From Holophagae bacterium (GTDB lineage Bacteria; Acidobacteriota; Holophagae; Acanthopleuribacterales; Acanthopleuribacteraceae): a stretch of 61,442 nt of DNA. Below are positions 1 through 7,788 of the stretch, piece by piece. The position numbers and the translations under genes are program-made. Every line of letters begins with the position of its first letter. Position 1 is the stretch's first letter. The notes below the pieces were generated by a model. The model had not been told where the DNA came from and made no database searches. It saw only the letters and a program-made list of their open reading frames with translations. The stretch lies in contig JAUIFE010000038.1 in NCBI GenBank assembly GCA_030429565.1, forward strand, positions 1 to 61,442, given 5' to 3'.

Positions 1-440
1 GACCAAGCGGCGATTGACGCGATGCTGGCCGGCCAAGGCGGTGGCAACCAAACAGCAGCGCCGGCAGACGACGGCGGCGGGTTGTTAGACCAAGCAGCGA
101 TTGATGCGATGCTGGCCGGACAGAACAGTGGCGCCAATGAAGCGCCGGCGGCGTCAAGTGGGCCGTTGGACCAAGCCGCAATCGACGCAATGCTGGCCGG
201 CCAAGGCGGTGGCAACCAAACAGCAGCACCGGCAGACGACGGCGGCGGGTTGTTAGACCAAGCAGCAATTGATGCGATGCTGGCCGGTCAAAACAGTGGC
301 GCCAATGAAGCGCCGGCGGCGTCAAGTGGGCCGTTGGACCAAGCGGCGATTGACGCGATGCTGGCCGGCCAAGGCGGTGGCAACCAAGCAGCGGCACCGG
401 CAGACGACGGCGGCGGGTTGTTAGACCAAGCAGCGATTGA
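1..440 (+). repeat. 168-bp higher-order tandem repeat inside the FliM-like gene
   Basis: Units begin at 1, 169 and 337, a period of 168 bp (56 codons). Each unit joins two motif subunits of 29 and 27 residues with different linkers. Units 1 and 2 differ at only a few positions; the third diverges after about 440. The array probably continues upstream of the window. Confidence 0.9.
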
Positions 441-1410
441 TGCGATGCTGGCCCAACATACTTCCGGAGCGTCGGCTCCGGCTGCAACCCCTGAACCGGC
501 CGGCGGATTGTTGGATCAAGCCGCGATCGATGCCATGTTGGCACAGCAGCAAGGTGGGGCCGCGCCCAGTGAACCGAGCACCCTTGATCAGGCCGCCGTA
601 GACGCACTTCTCGCGGGCCAAAGTGCACCTGCCGCTGCGCCGGTTGCACCTGCCCCGGCTGCCTCGGCCGGCTCCGAGTTATTGGACCAAGCAGCGATTG
701 ATGCTTTGATTGCCGGCAATGCAGGCGGCGCCAAACCGACACCGGCACCGACACCGGCACCGGCACCGGCCGCTGTCGGCGGCGATTCGTTAGACCAAGC
801 CGCCATTGACGCCTTAATTGCCGGCGGGATGCCTTCCGCGCCCGCTGCCCAAGCGCCGGCACCGGCCGCGCCCGCGGCGCAAGTTTCGCCTGAGCCGCCG
901 CCGGCTAAAGCCGTCGAGAAAGTGACCCAGGTTCCCAATGCCTTGGGTGCCCGAACCTTGTCACCTAGCGAAATTAAAGCAGCGCCCAAGGTGCATCGCG
1001 GTAGTTACAACCCTCAGGTTACCCACTTTCGCCGGTCGGTGATGCATATGCCGACCCAGGTCGCCGTCCAAGAAACCGCGCTTACTGCGATCCAGCATTT
1101 GTTTGCCATGGCGGGTCGTTTTCGTGGCGGTAGCCGGCCCGATCAACGCTTTGAAGAAATCGCCTCGATCACCAATCGCTGGGGTCATGAAGCGGTGATT
1201 GCCCTGACCAAAAATGAATACCAACCCTTGAAGATCCGCATGCAGGGCATTCAAACCCTGAACGTCTACCAGCGTTTTGTCGCCTCGGAACAAATCTTTT
1301 TCGTCGACTACTTTCAACCCTGTTCGCGCTCGACCGGCAGACGCTGGGTGCGTTGGTTTGTCATGCATTTCGACCAAGAAACCTTGTCCGAGCTGGGCAA
1401 AATCGCCTAA
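1..1410 (+). CDS. FliM-N-like tandem-repeat protein, 5'-truncated
   Basis: The reading frame is open from the first base, so the true start lies upstream; 469 residues are visible. Ten copies of a 12-residue motif of the form LDQAAIDAMLAG or LDQAAIDALIAG (residues about 1-275) are separated by Gly/Ala/Pro/Ser linkers. The motif closely resembles the N-terminal CheY-phosphate-binding peptide of the flagellar switch protein FliM (LSQAEIDALLNG in E. coli): L, Q, A, I, D, A, L and G are shared. A Pro/Ala-rich stretch follows, then a related LSPSEIKAA segment. The folded C-terminal region of about 150 residues (from about 320) is rich in basic and aromatic residues and I do not recognise it. The first copies are nearly identical in DNA, which suggests recent amplification. 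No flagellar gene is in the window. A role as a multivalent receiver-binding scaffold is inference. Confidence 0.8.
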   Translation, partial: DQAAIDAMLAGQGGGNQTAAPADDGGGLLDQAAIDAMLAGQNSGANEAPAASSGPLDQAAIDAMLAGQGGGNQTAAPADDGGGLLDQAAIDAMLAGQNSGANEAPAASSGPLDQAAIDAMLAGQGGGNQAAAPADDGGGLLDQAAIDAMLAQHTSGASAPAATPEPAGGLLDQAAIDAMLAQQQGGAAPSEPSTLDQAAVDALLAGQSAPAAAPVAPAPAASAGSELLDQAAIDALIAGNAGGAKPTPAPTPAPAPAAVGGDSLDQAAIDALIAGGMPSAPAAQAPAPAAPAAQVSPEPPPAKAVEKVTQVPNALGARTLSPSEIKAAPKVHRGSYNPQVTHFRRSVMHMPTQVAVQETALTAIQHLFAMAGRFRGGSRPDQRFEEIASITNRWGHEAVIALTKNEYQPLKIRMQGIQTLNVYQRFVASEQIFFVDYFQPCSRSTGRRWVRWFVMHFDQETLSELGKIA

Positions 1411-1442
1411 AAGGCGCCGCTGATTCCCGCGATGGATGTTGG

Positions 1443-1904
1443 TTAGGAAGGGTGTTCCGTCCAAGCAAGGTCGGCGGAAAAGGCTTTGTCGGCTTGGCGT
1501 GTCACGGCAATGCAGGTACCTGGATAAAACGAGACCATTGCCCCGGTTAGTCCGTTGGCAATCTCCGCGATAATAGGTAGATGCGAGACCAACAGGGTGG
1601 GTTGGTTGAGTTCGGCAATGTACATGAGCACCGACTCGGCGTTGCCACCGGGATGCAGCTCGCGGTGTTCGACCAAGGCCGCATCGGGAAAGGTTTTATG
1701 AACGATCAGTGCCGTTTCAATGGCTCGGCGGTAGGGCGAGTGGGTAATTGCTTTGAGCGTTACACCACGTGCGAGTAATTTTTTGGCTTGTTTTTCAATG
1801 TCGGCGCGACCTTCGTCGGTGAGGGCGCGGTCGCGGTCTGGCATGCCGGCGGGTGGGTATTCGGCATGGCCGTGTCGAATCAAATACAGGGGTTCGGCGC
1901 TCAT
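1443..1904 (-). CDS. sixA: SixA-like histidine phosphatase
   Basis: A 153-residue protein of the histidine phosphatase (phosphoglycerate mutase-like) superfamily, short as is usual for SixA. The catalytic RHG motif is in LIRHGHAEY near residue 10, where the His becomes phosphorylated. SPYRRAIETA supplies the conserved Arg, and VSHLPII the second catalytic His. SixA proteins remove phosphate from His of phosphotransfer (HPt or PTS) proteins; the substrate here cannot be told. The gene is convergent with the repeat protein (32-bp gap) and lies alone between it and the downstream end of the Gld-type operon. SixA rather than another small RHG phosphatase is the likeliest assignment, from size and motif order. 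Confidence 0.75.
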   Translation of the reverse strand: MSAEPLYLIRHGHAEYPPAGMPDRDRALTDEGRADIEKQAKKLLARGVTLKAITHSPYRRAIETALIVHKTFPDAALVEHRELHPGGNAESVLMYIAELNQPTLLVSHLPIIAEIANGLTGAMVSFYPGTCIAVTRQADKAFSADLAWTEHPS

Positions 1905-2043
1905 GGCTTCATCCTTTTTGTGCGCAGCATTGGGAGCGGACTGGCTCCAGCCTACAAGAAAACAGGGTCGTTGATTAGTGGAAATCGTGAGAGGGATGCC
2001 GCCGCCGACGTTGGCGGTCGGTTAGGTGTGCGGCTCCTGCTAT

Positions 2044-2982
2044 TTAGAGGCCGCCAAGTGTGACTTTCGGCATGGTTAACACGTTGCGGCCGAAAAGGTA
2101 AACCACGGGGTAGCCGTCGCGGTAGCCCTCGATGTATTGACCGTCTTTGCTTTCGTAAAAGGTCACCTTCATCTCGGCTTCGGCGGCGGCGAGTTTCAAG
2201 TGGGCGATCGGTCGGCGTGTCCCGAAATCGGCGGCCGGATCAAAACGCAGGCCCTGTGAGCGAAAGTGGGCAAACGCCGGCAGCATTTGCATACCGAACT
2301 GGTTGATCAGGTTGGCGTCGGTCGGTGTGGCGACCTGCCAGCGCTGGTCGGTTTTGACCACTTTCATTGTGGTTTGGCCGGCTTCGGTCCACTCGATGCG
2401 ATGAACCAAATCGGGTGGAACCTGCCAGACGGTGCGGCTGCCCCAAGTTGGGCGGTGGGTGTTGGCAAACCATGGTGCGGGCACCTTAAAAATGGTAGGC
2501 CCGTCGTCAATGCGCACAAAGGCATCGCGTGGTTCTTTGCCGGCGGCACCAACCGTCACGGCAAGGCTGCGATTCTGAGAGTCGCTGAAAATAATGCGAT
2601 TGGGTTTGTCAAAGCCGAACAGAGCGCCTTCAGTGGGGAAAAAGCCCACCGGTTCACGCGATTCAAGCGCGCTGACACCGCGCAGCAGAGCGCGAACGAA
2701 ATGTTGTTCGGCCGGCCAATTCTGCCAGGCGGGAACCATCCATTCTGTGCCGGTGCGGGTCAGGACGACATGGTCCTCTTCGTTTTTTAGTTCAATGGTG
2801 GTAACAGCTTCCACATCAAACCCAATCGGCCAGGAGGGGGTGACCGTCGCCGGCGTAGTCGACGTCGGCTCGCTTAGGCTAACGGTGGCGGGCGATGGGG
2901 TTTCATTTTTCGGTTCGGTACAGGTGCTTAATCCCAGTAGAATCAGGCACAAAATGACAAGTGGGGCCTTAAGATGGATCAT
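2044..2982 (-). CDS. DUF4340-type lipoprotein, last gene of Gld-like ABC operon
   Basis: A 312-residue protein whose N-terminus has a hydrophobic signal ending in a lipobox-like LSTC (Cys near residue 21), so it is probably an envelope lipoprotein. A Pro/Thr-rich linker follows, then a region typical of DUF4340: repeated beta-strand-rich segments with W and G residues such as RTGTEWMV and KTDQRWQV. DUF4340 genes commonly follow GldG-type genes. It overlaps the end of the GldG-like gene by 14 bases, consistent with translational coupling. The function is unknown; an extracytoplasmic accessory subunit of the ABC system is inferred from context. Confidence 0.7.
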   Translation of the reverse strand: MIHLKAPLVILCLILLGLSTCTEPKNETPSPATVSLSEPTSTTPATVTPSWPIGFDVEAVTTIELKNEEDHVVLTRTGTEWMVPAWQNWPAEQHFVRALLRGVSALESREPVGFFPTEGALFGFDKPNRIIFSDSQNRSLAVTVGAAGKEPRDAFVRIDDGPTIFKVPAPWFANTHRPTWGSRTVWQVPPDLVHRIEWTEAGQTTMKVVKTDQRWQVATPTDANLINQFGMQMLPAFAHFRSQGLRFDPAADFGTRRPIAHLKLAAAEAEMKVTFYESKDGQYIEGYRDGYPVVYLFGRNVLTMPKVTLGGL

Positions 2983-4549
2983 GAGGGCGGGCTCCTTCGC
3001 GATAACATTCGACAGAACGGCGACGCCGTTGCACCCAATAGAGCAACCCGATCAGGGCAGGGAGTAGCGGTGCCAGCAGCAGGCTTAAGCGGCGCGTGTT
3101 GTCGCGTTCCTCGGCGCGCAAGGCACGCAGTGGGCGTTGCGCGTTGCCACGGCGTTCGATGCCCGTCGTCAGGCTGCTGCGGGTCATGGCGTCGGCGGTT
3201 TGGTTGAGCCAAACCAAGGTACTTGCCTTGCGGATGGAGGTTGCTAAAAAGTCGCTGCTCCAGACGCGCAGGGCGACGTCCGTGCCGCGTGGATGGTGGT
3301 CGGTGGCGGTCGATTCGGGTTGGAAATAGGCGTCATAGCGGCCACGCAGGTGTAGGCCGACGGTATAACGGTTAAAGGTGGTGGGACCGGGTACTTTGGC
3401 CGGGTTAAGTTCGAACGGCGCTTCCTGGAGCCAAGCTTGTGTCGAGGTTTGTCCAATCACCTTGCTCACCACACCGGCGGGGTTGGTGGGATGGATGGGT
3501 GAGCACCACGGGATGACCAAGCTGTCGATTTGACCGTGGGCTGTTTCGTTTTGACCCAGGCCACCTTCGCCGGCTGAGAGTTCAGGGAACAAGGGGTACT
3601 CTTTGAGCACCGGGGGTTTGGTTTGCGTGTACTTAACTTTGGCTGCTTTTTGATCGGCGATGAGGCTGCGGCCGAGGCGGAATCCCAGGTGTTCAAACCA
3701 ACTGTCGACATCCGTCACTGGTCGCGCGGTGGCGACGGCAAAAACCGGATCGATCTCAACTCCGGCCACCAGCAGGGTCGTTGGTAGACCGGCCAACATG
3801 GCCTGTTCGAGTTGGTAAAGTTGGTTGGGTTGGAAGTAGTGCAGACCCCAGACGAAAGCGGCGTCAAATCCGTTTAAGTCGAGCGGTTGGTTCGGCACCA
3901 CTGGGACCAGGCCCACTTCGTAGGCGGCCGAAAGGCTGTTGACGGCGCGTTTGAGATTGCCGTTTTGGGTAAAGGTGTAACCGCCGTTGCCAAAGGAAAG
4001 GGGTGGGCCGACAAGTGCCAGCCGGATTTGACGCTGGTGGGTGAGGCGAATCACCGCGGTGGTGATTTGGTATTCGGGATCTTCGAGGCGGCTGAGGTCG
4101 CTGATGATCTCTTCAAAACCCTGCGTGCGCAAGCGCAGTGCGTACCATAGTTCGCTCATGGTGAGTTGGTCGTCGCGGACTTGGTTGATGCGAATGGGTT
4201 TGAGGCCCGATTCGGCGAGATCGGCTTCGATTTCGGGATCAGCGTGGGGGTGTTTCACGGTTAATTGAACCTGGGCCCCGCCGGCGTGGCTGTATTGTTC
4301 CAATAAGGCGAGCAGGCGTTGGTGGGCCGGCTGCAACACGGCGGGCAGATCCTCGGCCACGAACAACTCGATGGTGAGTGGTTGTTCGAGGTCGGCCATG
4401 AGTTGGTGACTGGTTTCGCTGAGCGTGTGATAGCCCTCTTCAGTGAGGTCCCATTGCCAAGAAATCCGGCGGCCGCCGAGATAAAGCAGGATCGGAAGCA
4501 GCAGCAGCAAACTGTGAAAGATCAAGAAACGAAAACGACGGGTTGCCAT
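2969..4549 (-). CDS. GldG-like ABC transporter auxiliary protein
   Basis: A 526-residue protein from the ATG at 4549. The frame stays open further upstream, but that part overlaps the permease gene and looks non-native. An N-terminal TM helix (FLIFHSLLLLLPILLYLGG) is followed by WDLTEEGYHTLSETSHQLM, the typical opening of the GldG/DUF7088 family. A long periplasmic region resembling a degenerate sugar-binding or IFT52-like fold comes next, and a C-terminal TM helix (LLLAPLLPALIGLLYWV) precedes an RRRR tail. GldG works with GldA and GldF in gliding Bacteroidetes, but the family is widespread in bacteria that do not glide. Third gene of the operon. Confidence 0.8.
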   Translation of the reverse strand: MATRRFRFLIFHSLLLLLPILLYLGGRRISWQWDLTEEGYHTLSETSHQLMADLEQPLTIELFVAEDLPAVLQPAHQRLLALLEQYSHAGGAQVQLTVKHPHADPEIEADLAESGLKPIRINQVRDDQLTMSELWYALRLRTQGFEEIISDLSRLEDPEYQITTAVIRLTHQRQIRLALVGPPLSFGNGGYTFTQNGNLKRAVNSLSAAYEVGLVPVVPNQPLDLNGFDAAFVWGLHYFQPNQLYQLEQAMLAGLPTTLLVAGVEIDPVFAVATARPVTDVDSWFEHLGFRLGRSLIADQKAAKVKYTQTKPPVLKEYPLFPELSAGEGGLGQNETAHGQIDSLVIPWCSPIHPTNPAGVVSKVIGQTSTQAWLQEAPFELNPAKVPGPTTFNRYTVGLHLRGRYDAYFQPESTATDHHPRGTDVALRVWSSDFLATSIRKASTLVWLNQTADAMTRSSLTTGIERRGNAQRPLRALRAEERDNTRRLSLLLAPLLPALIGLLYWVQRRRRSVECYREGARPHDPS

Positions 4550-4572
4550 AGGGATGGATCTCTGGAAATGGA

Positions 4573-5250
4573 TTAGCGGCGCAGGCCGACGGCAATGCGG
4601 TTGAGGATCACAAAAAAGCCGGTGACAGCGATGAAGAAACACAGGTCGCGGGTGTCGACCAGGCCGGCGGCCAGGTTTTGGAAACGGGTCTGCATGTTGA
4701 GTTCGGGCAGGGGTAAAACCATGGTGACGGCGAGCAAGCACAGGGACACCACAAAGGCCGTGGTTTGGTTGGGGCAGAAAACGCCCAAGCACAGGCAGAT
4801 CGCCAAACAGCCTGCGCCCATTAGCAGCGCGCCCAGGTAACCGGACGCGACCGGCCCCCAATCGAGATCGCCCAGTTGGGCAACCAAAATGGGCAGAACC
4901 CAGGTGGCGGCGAGGCCGGCGCTTAAAATTGCCAAATTACCGGCGAACTTGCCCAGCACAATCGACCAGTCGTCGACGCGGGTGAGCAGCAGTTCAAAAT
5001 TGCCGCTTTGGTGTTCTTCGGCGTAGGCGCGCATGGCCAGAGCCGGCACAAACACCATTAGGAACAAGGGTAGGTATTGGAAGAAACCCGCCAGCGAGGT
5101 GTGGTTACTGAGGAAGATATTGGTGGGCGCGGGGTTCCAGAATAAGGGGAAAGCGGGGGCTGCGGCAAAAACGACGGCCAACAGATAGAGAAACAGCGAA
5201 TTGAGGCCGTGTCTGATTTCTTTGCGGGCAATGGCCGGAGCGGCGTTCAT
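4573..5250 (-). CDS. GldF-like ABC transporter permease
   Basis: 225 residues from the ATG at 5250, which overlaps the TGA-type end of the ATPase gene by 4 bases (ATGA), so the two are translationally coupled. About six TM segments are visible (for example LFLYLLAVVFAAAPAFPLF and FFIAVTGFFVILNRIAVGL). The ABC-2 signature region RAYAEEHQSGNFELLLTR lies near residue 80 and is the classic ABC-2/GldF coupling segment. It probably forms the membrane pore with the adjacent ATPase and GldG-like subunit. The 22-bp gap to the GldG-like gene supports one operon. Confidence 0.85.
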   Translation of the reverse strand: MNAAPAIARKEIRHGLNSLFLYLLAVVFAAAPAFPLFWNPAPTNIFLSNHTSLAGFFQYLPLFLMVFVPALAMRAYAEEHQSGNFELLLTRVDDWSIVLGKFAGNLAILSAGLAATWVLPILVAQLGDLDWGPVASGYLGALLMGAGCLAICLCLGVFCPNQTTAFVVSLCLLAVTMVLPLPELNMQTRFQNLAAGLVDTRDLCFFIAVTGFFVILNRIAVGLRR

Positions 5251-6227
5251 GATGCCGAAACCTCGTTGGTGGTGAGCTGGGTAAATAGATGGTCCATGGG
5301 ATTGGCTTCGAGGTGCCAACCGCCGATATGCCAGCCGAGATTGGTCCAGTGCTGTACGGTTTTGGCCATGCGATGGTCGTCCCACTTGCCGTGAATGCGA
5401 TAACTATAGTATCCCGAGCCAGGTAACTGTTTGAAGGTGGGGTCGAGATTGAGACCGAGCTGGTCGAGGTGTTTTTGAACGGTTTCGGGTTCTTGGTCGG
5501 TTACCAGGCAGGCGCGGGTTTGGCTTTGACTGAGCAAGGCACTGGTCGACCCGTTATAAACCAAACGACCCTGATTAAGCACGAGAACCCGGTCACATAA
5601 TTCGGGAACGGGGTGTAATCGGTGGGTGGAGAGCAGGACGGTTTTGCGCAAGGCGAGGCGGCGAATCAGCAGATGGATGTCTTTGATTTGGTTGGGATCC
5701 AAGCCGTTGGTGGGTTCATCGAGAAGTAAGACCTCGGGGTCCCCGAGAATGGCTTGGGCTAGGCCGACGCGTTGGCGCGTGCCTTTGGAAAGGGTGCCGA
5801 TGCTGTGTTTGAGGGTTTCGCCGAGTGCGCATTCTTCGACGGCGCGGTTAATAGCGGTGCGGGCGGCGGCGCCGCGCAAACCTTTGGCACCGGCGGCGAA
5901 TTGGAGGGCGTCGACGACTTGCAGGTCGTTGTAGAGGGGATTGTGTTCGGGTAAGTAACCCAGGCGGGCGCGAACCTCGGGGCCTGCGTCAAAAGGGTCG
6001 ACGCCGAGCAGGCGGACATGGCCTTCATCGGGAAAAAGGTAACCGGCGATCAGGCGTTTAGTGGTGGTTTTGCCGGCGCCGTTGGGACCCAGAAATGCCG
6101 TGATTTCGCCGCGATTTAGGGTAAAGGAAATACCTTGGAGGGCGTAACGGGGTTTGCCCCAAACCGATGAAAAACGTTTTTTGACCTGATCGAGTTCGAC
6201 GACCGGTTGTGCCTGTTGTTTTTCCAA
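5247..6227 (-). CDS. GldA-like ABC transporter ATP-binding protein
   Basis: 326 residues with a complete nucleotide-binding domain. Walker A is GPNGAGKTT (about residue 48), the signature is LSKGTRQRVGLAQA, Walker B is VLLLDEPTNGLDP, and the switch His is in STHRLHPV. The C-terminal 90 residues are an extra domain of the kind seen in gliding or drug-export ATPases. First gene of the operon with the permease, GldG-like and DUF4340 genes, read toward lower coordinates. The substrate is unknown. No clear promoter was found in the AT-richer leader just upstream (6230-6260). Confidence 0.85.
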   Translation of the reverse strand: MEKQQAQPVVELDQVKKRFSSVWGKPRYALQGISFTLNRGEITAFLGPNGAGKTTTKRLIAGYLFPDEGHVRLLGVDPFDAGPEVRARLGYLPEHNPLYNDLQVVDALQFAAGAKGLRGAAARTAINRAVEECALGETLKHSIGTLSKGTRQRVGLAQAILGDPEVLLLDEPTNGLDPNQIKDIHLLIRRLALRKTVLLSTHRLHPVPELCDRVLVLNQGRLVYNGSTSALLSQSQTRACLVTDQEPETVQKHLDQLGLNLDPTFKQLPGSGYYSYRIHGKWDDHRMAKTVQHWTNLGWHIGGWHLEANPMDHLFTQLTTNEVSAS

Positions 6228-6923
6228 AAAGAGACCTCTTGAATCACAATAAATAAAGGGGGGCTTGCGTAAAAAAGGTGATTTACTGGGATTCCAGGTT
6301 GGCCGAGTTGGCGTGATAGGACGGAGGAAGTAGTCCTAACCCTCGGGGAGAGTCGGCCGACGACTCGAAGAGAACCGCACCAGATTAGGGGATCGCTTTT
6401 TCACTTGAGGAGGAATACACGTCGGGCGTTCGCCGTTGACTTCTTGGGCACACGTGTTAGGGTTGGCAGGTCTTCAAAAAATCACAATCCAAACCCGTTC
6501 TCTCACGCTGCCCTAGTCGGGCTGACGCACAACACCCGGCGATGAAGGCACCGGCATTGCTCGCAGACGTTTGTATACGCGAAACCGCAGCGCAAAAGCG
6601 TTCATCAACGTCCTTGCAGGATGGGTTTCGCGACCGGACCGATCATGGGATCGGCTGAGCGGCTCCGCGATGGCTTGCATGCGGGCGGCCTTGACCCGGT
6701 AAGGTGGGTGTCGAACCGCGATTAATCGGCTCGCCCCATACACGATAGTCACGCTAAATCCTAACACGAGTGCCGATCAATGGTTGTGACGGATTTGCGT
6801 TTTTCTGATGATCCGGTGATGAAAGACCTTGACTTTGTGCTGTGTTTTCAGCGGGTTCATGATTTGCCGTTCAGATCACTGGTTGGATATCAGTCGTCGG
6901 CTATTGGGATTTTCCTTGTTTTT
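6228..6923. other. Long intergenic region without recognisable gene
   Basis: Nearly 700 bp between the divergent Gld-type operon and the sirtuin gene. Short open frames here (for example 6513-6767 minus) lack a family match, a good ribosome site or coding character. It must hold the promoter of the minus-strand operon, but I could not pick a convincing -35/-10 pair. I see no tRNA or intrinsic terminator. Confidence 0.5.
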
Positions 6924-6953
6924 TTGGTTTTCGCCCTTTTGGCTGTCTATACT
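6924..6953 (+). promoter_or_regulatory. Putative sigma70-type promoter of the sirtuin gene
   Basis: TTGGTT at 6924-6929, an 18-bp spacer and TATACT at 6948-6953, followed by a leader of about 40 nt to the ATG at 7000. The -10 matches consensus at 5 of 6 positions; the upstream flank is T-rich. Confidence 0.5.
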
Positions 6954-6999
6954 CATTTAGGCGGAATCCACCGCCATTCCGCCATGGGGAGGATGTCAC

Positions 7000-7686
7000 A
7001 TGAAGCGAAAGGTGGTGGCTTTCACGGGTGCCGGTATTAGTGTTGGCAGTGGTCTCAAGACTTATCGTGATTTAGACGGCTTGTGGACGCTTGAAAACCA
7101 CGAGCAGGTGGCTTCGCTTGCGGGTTGGGAAAAAGATCGCGAGCGCGTCTTGGCGTTTTGGAATAAGGTTTACGCCAATGTTCGCGAGGCTCAGCCCAAC
7201 CACGCCCACCAAGCGCTCGCCCGCCTTGAAGCACAGATGGACGTTACCATTGTGACCCAGAACATCGACGACTTACACGAACGCGCCGGTTCAACCCGCG
7301 TCCTCCACCTGCACGGTGAAATCGTCAAGGCCCAAAGCGCGCTTGATCCCACCTTAGTCGTTGATACCCCGGCTCACGGTTTTCGCTTGGGTGATAAGTG
7401 TTCACGCGGGAGTCAGTTACGACCGCATATTGTGTGGTTTGGCGAGCCCGTTCTGCAATGGCGGGCGGCGCGCAATGCCGTCGCCGACGCCGATATTTTG
7501 TGGGTGATTGGCACCTCGCTTACGGTTTACCCGGCCGCTCGTTTGATTGACTATGCATACGATGCGTTGGACAAAGTCGTGATTAATCCTGGTTATGTGG
7601 CCGGCGGACCCGACGACTTTCGCACCGTTGCCGAATGCGCCACCACGGCATTGCCCCGTCTGGTTGCCAACTTGCTCGGAGACTGA
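7000..7686 (+). CDS. Sir2-family NAD-dependent protein deacylase lacking the zinc ribbon
   Basis: 228 residues; GGGGAGG lies 7 bases before the ATG. The NAD-binding GAGIS motif (residues 9-13), TQNIDDLHERAGS and the catalytic LHG (HLHGE) are all present, as are GTSLTVYPAA and the late N of VINP. The four zinc-binding Cys of typical CobB/Sir2 proteins are absent: the region after LHGE has one Cys (GDKCSRGSQLRPH) and is shortened. A zinc-less sirtuin subgroup with the QLRPHIVWFGE signature is known. It probably deacylates protein lysines using NAD; the substrate is unknown. It is followed by rsmB after about 100 bp on the same strand. Confidence 0.85.
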   Translation: MKRKVVAFTGAGISVGSGLKTYRDLDGLWTLENHEQVASLAGWEKDRERVLAFWNKVYANVREAQPNHAHQALARLEAQMDVTIVTQNIDDLHERAGSTRVLHLHGEIVKAQSALDPTLVVDTPAHGFRLGDKCSRGSQLRPHIVWFGEPVLQWRAARNAVADADILWVIGTSLTVYPAARLIDYAYDALDKVVINPGYVAGGPDDFRTVAECATTALPRLVANLLGD

Positions 7687-7788
7687 GGTGACGGCCGGTT
7701 GGGTTTCGCTTGGGTCGAAGTGCCTGGCTGGTGTACCCTATCACCTTGCGCGCGGCCCGCGATGGGTGCGCCCTATTGGAGTTCCTTT

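Noticed and set aside
1..840. CRISPR-like array
   Set aside because: The repeats are coding, in frame, with period 168 bp and no unique spacers.
961..1464. Minus-strand frame opposite the end of the repeat protein
   Set aside because: A shadow of the plus-strand gene; its peptide has no recognisable domain.
6513..6767. Minus-strand frame of 84 codons in the gap before the sirtuin
   Set aside because: No family resemblance and no ribosome binding site.
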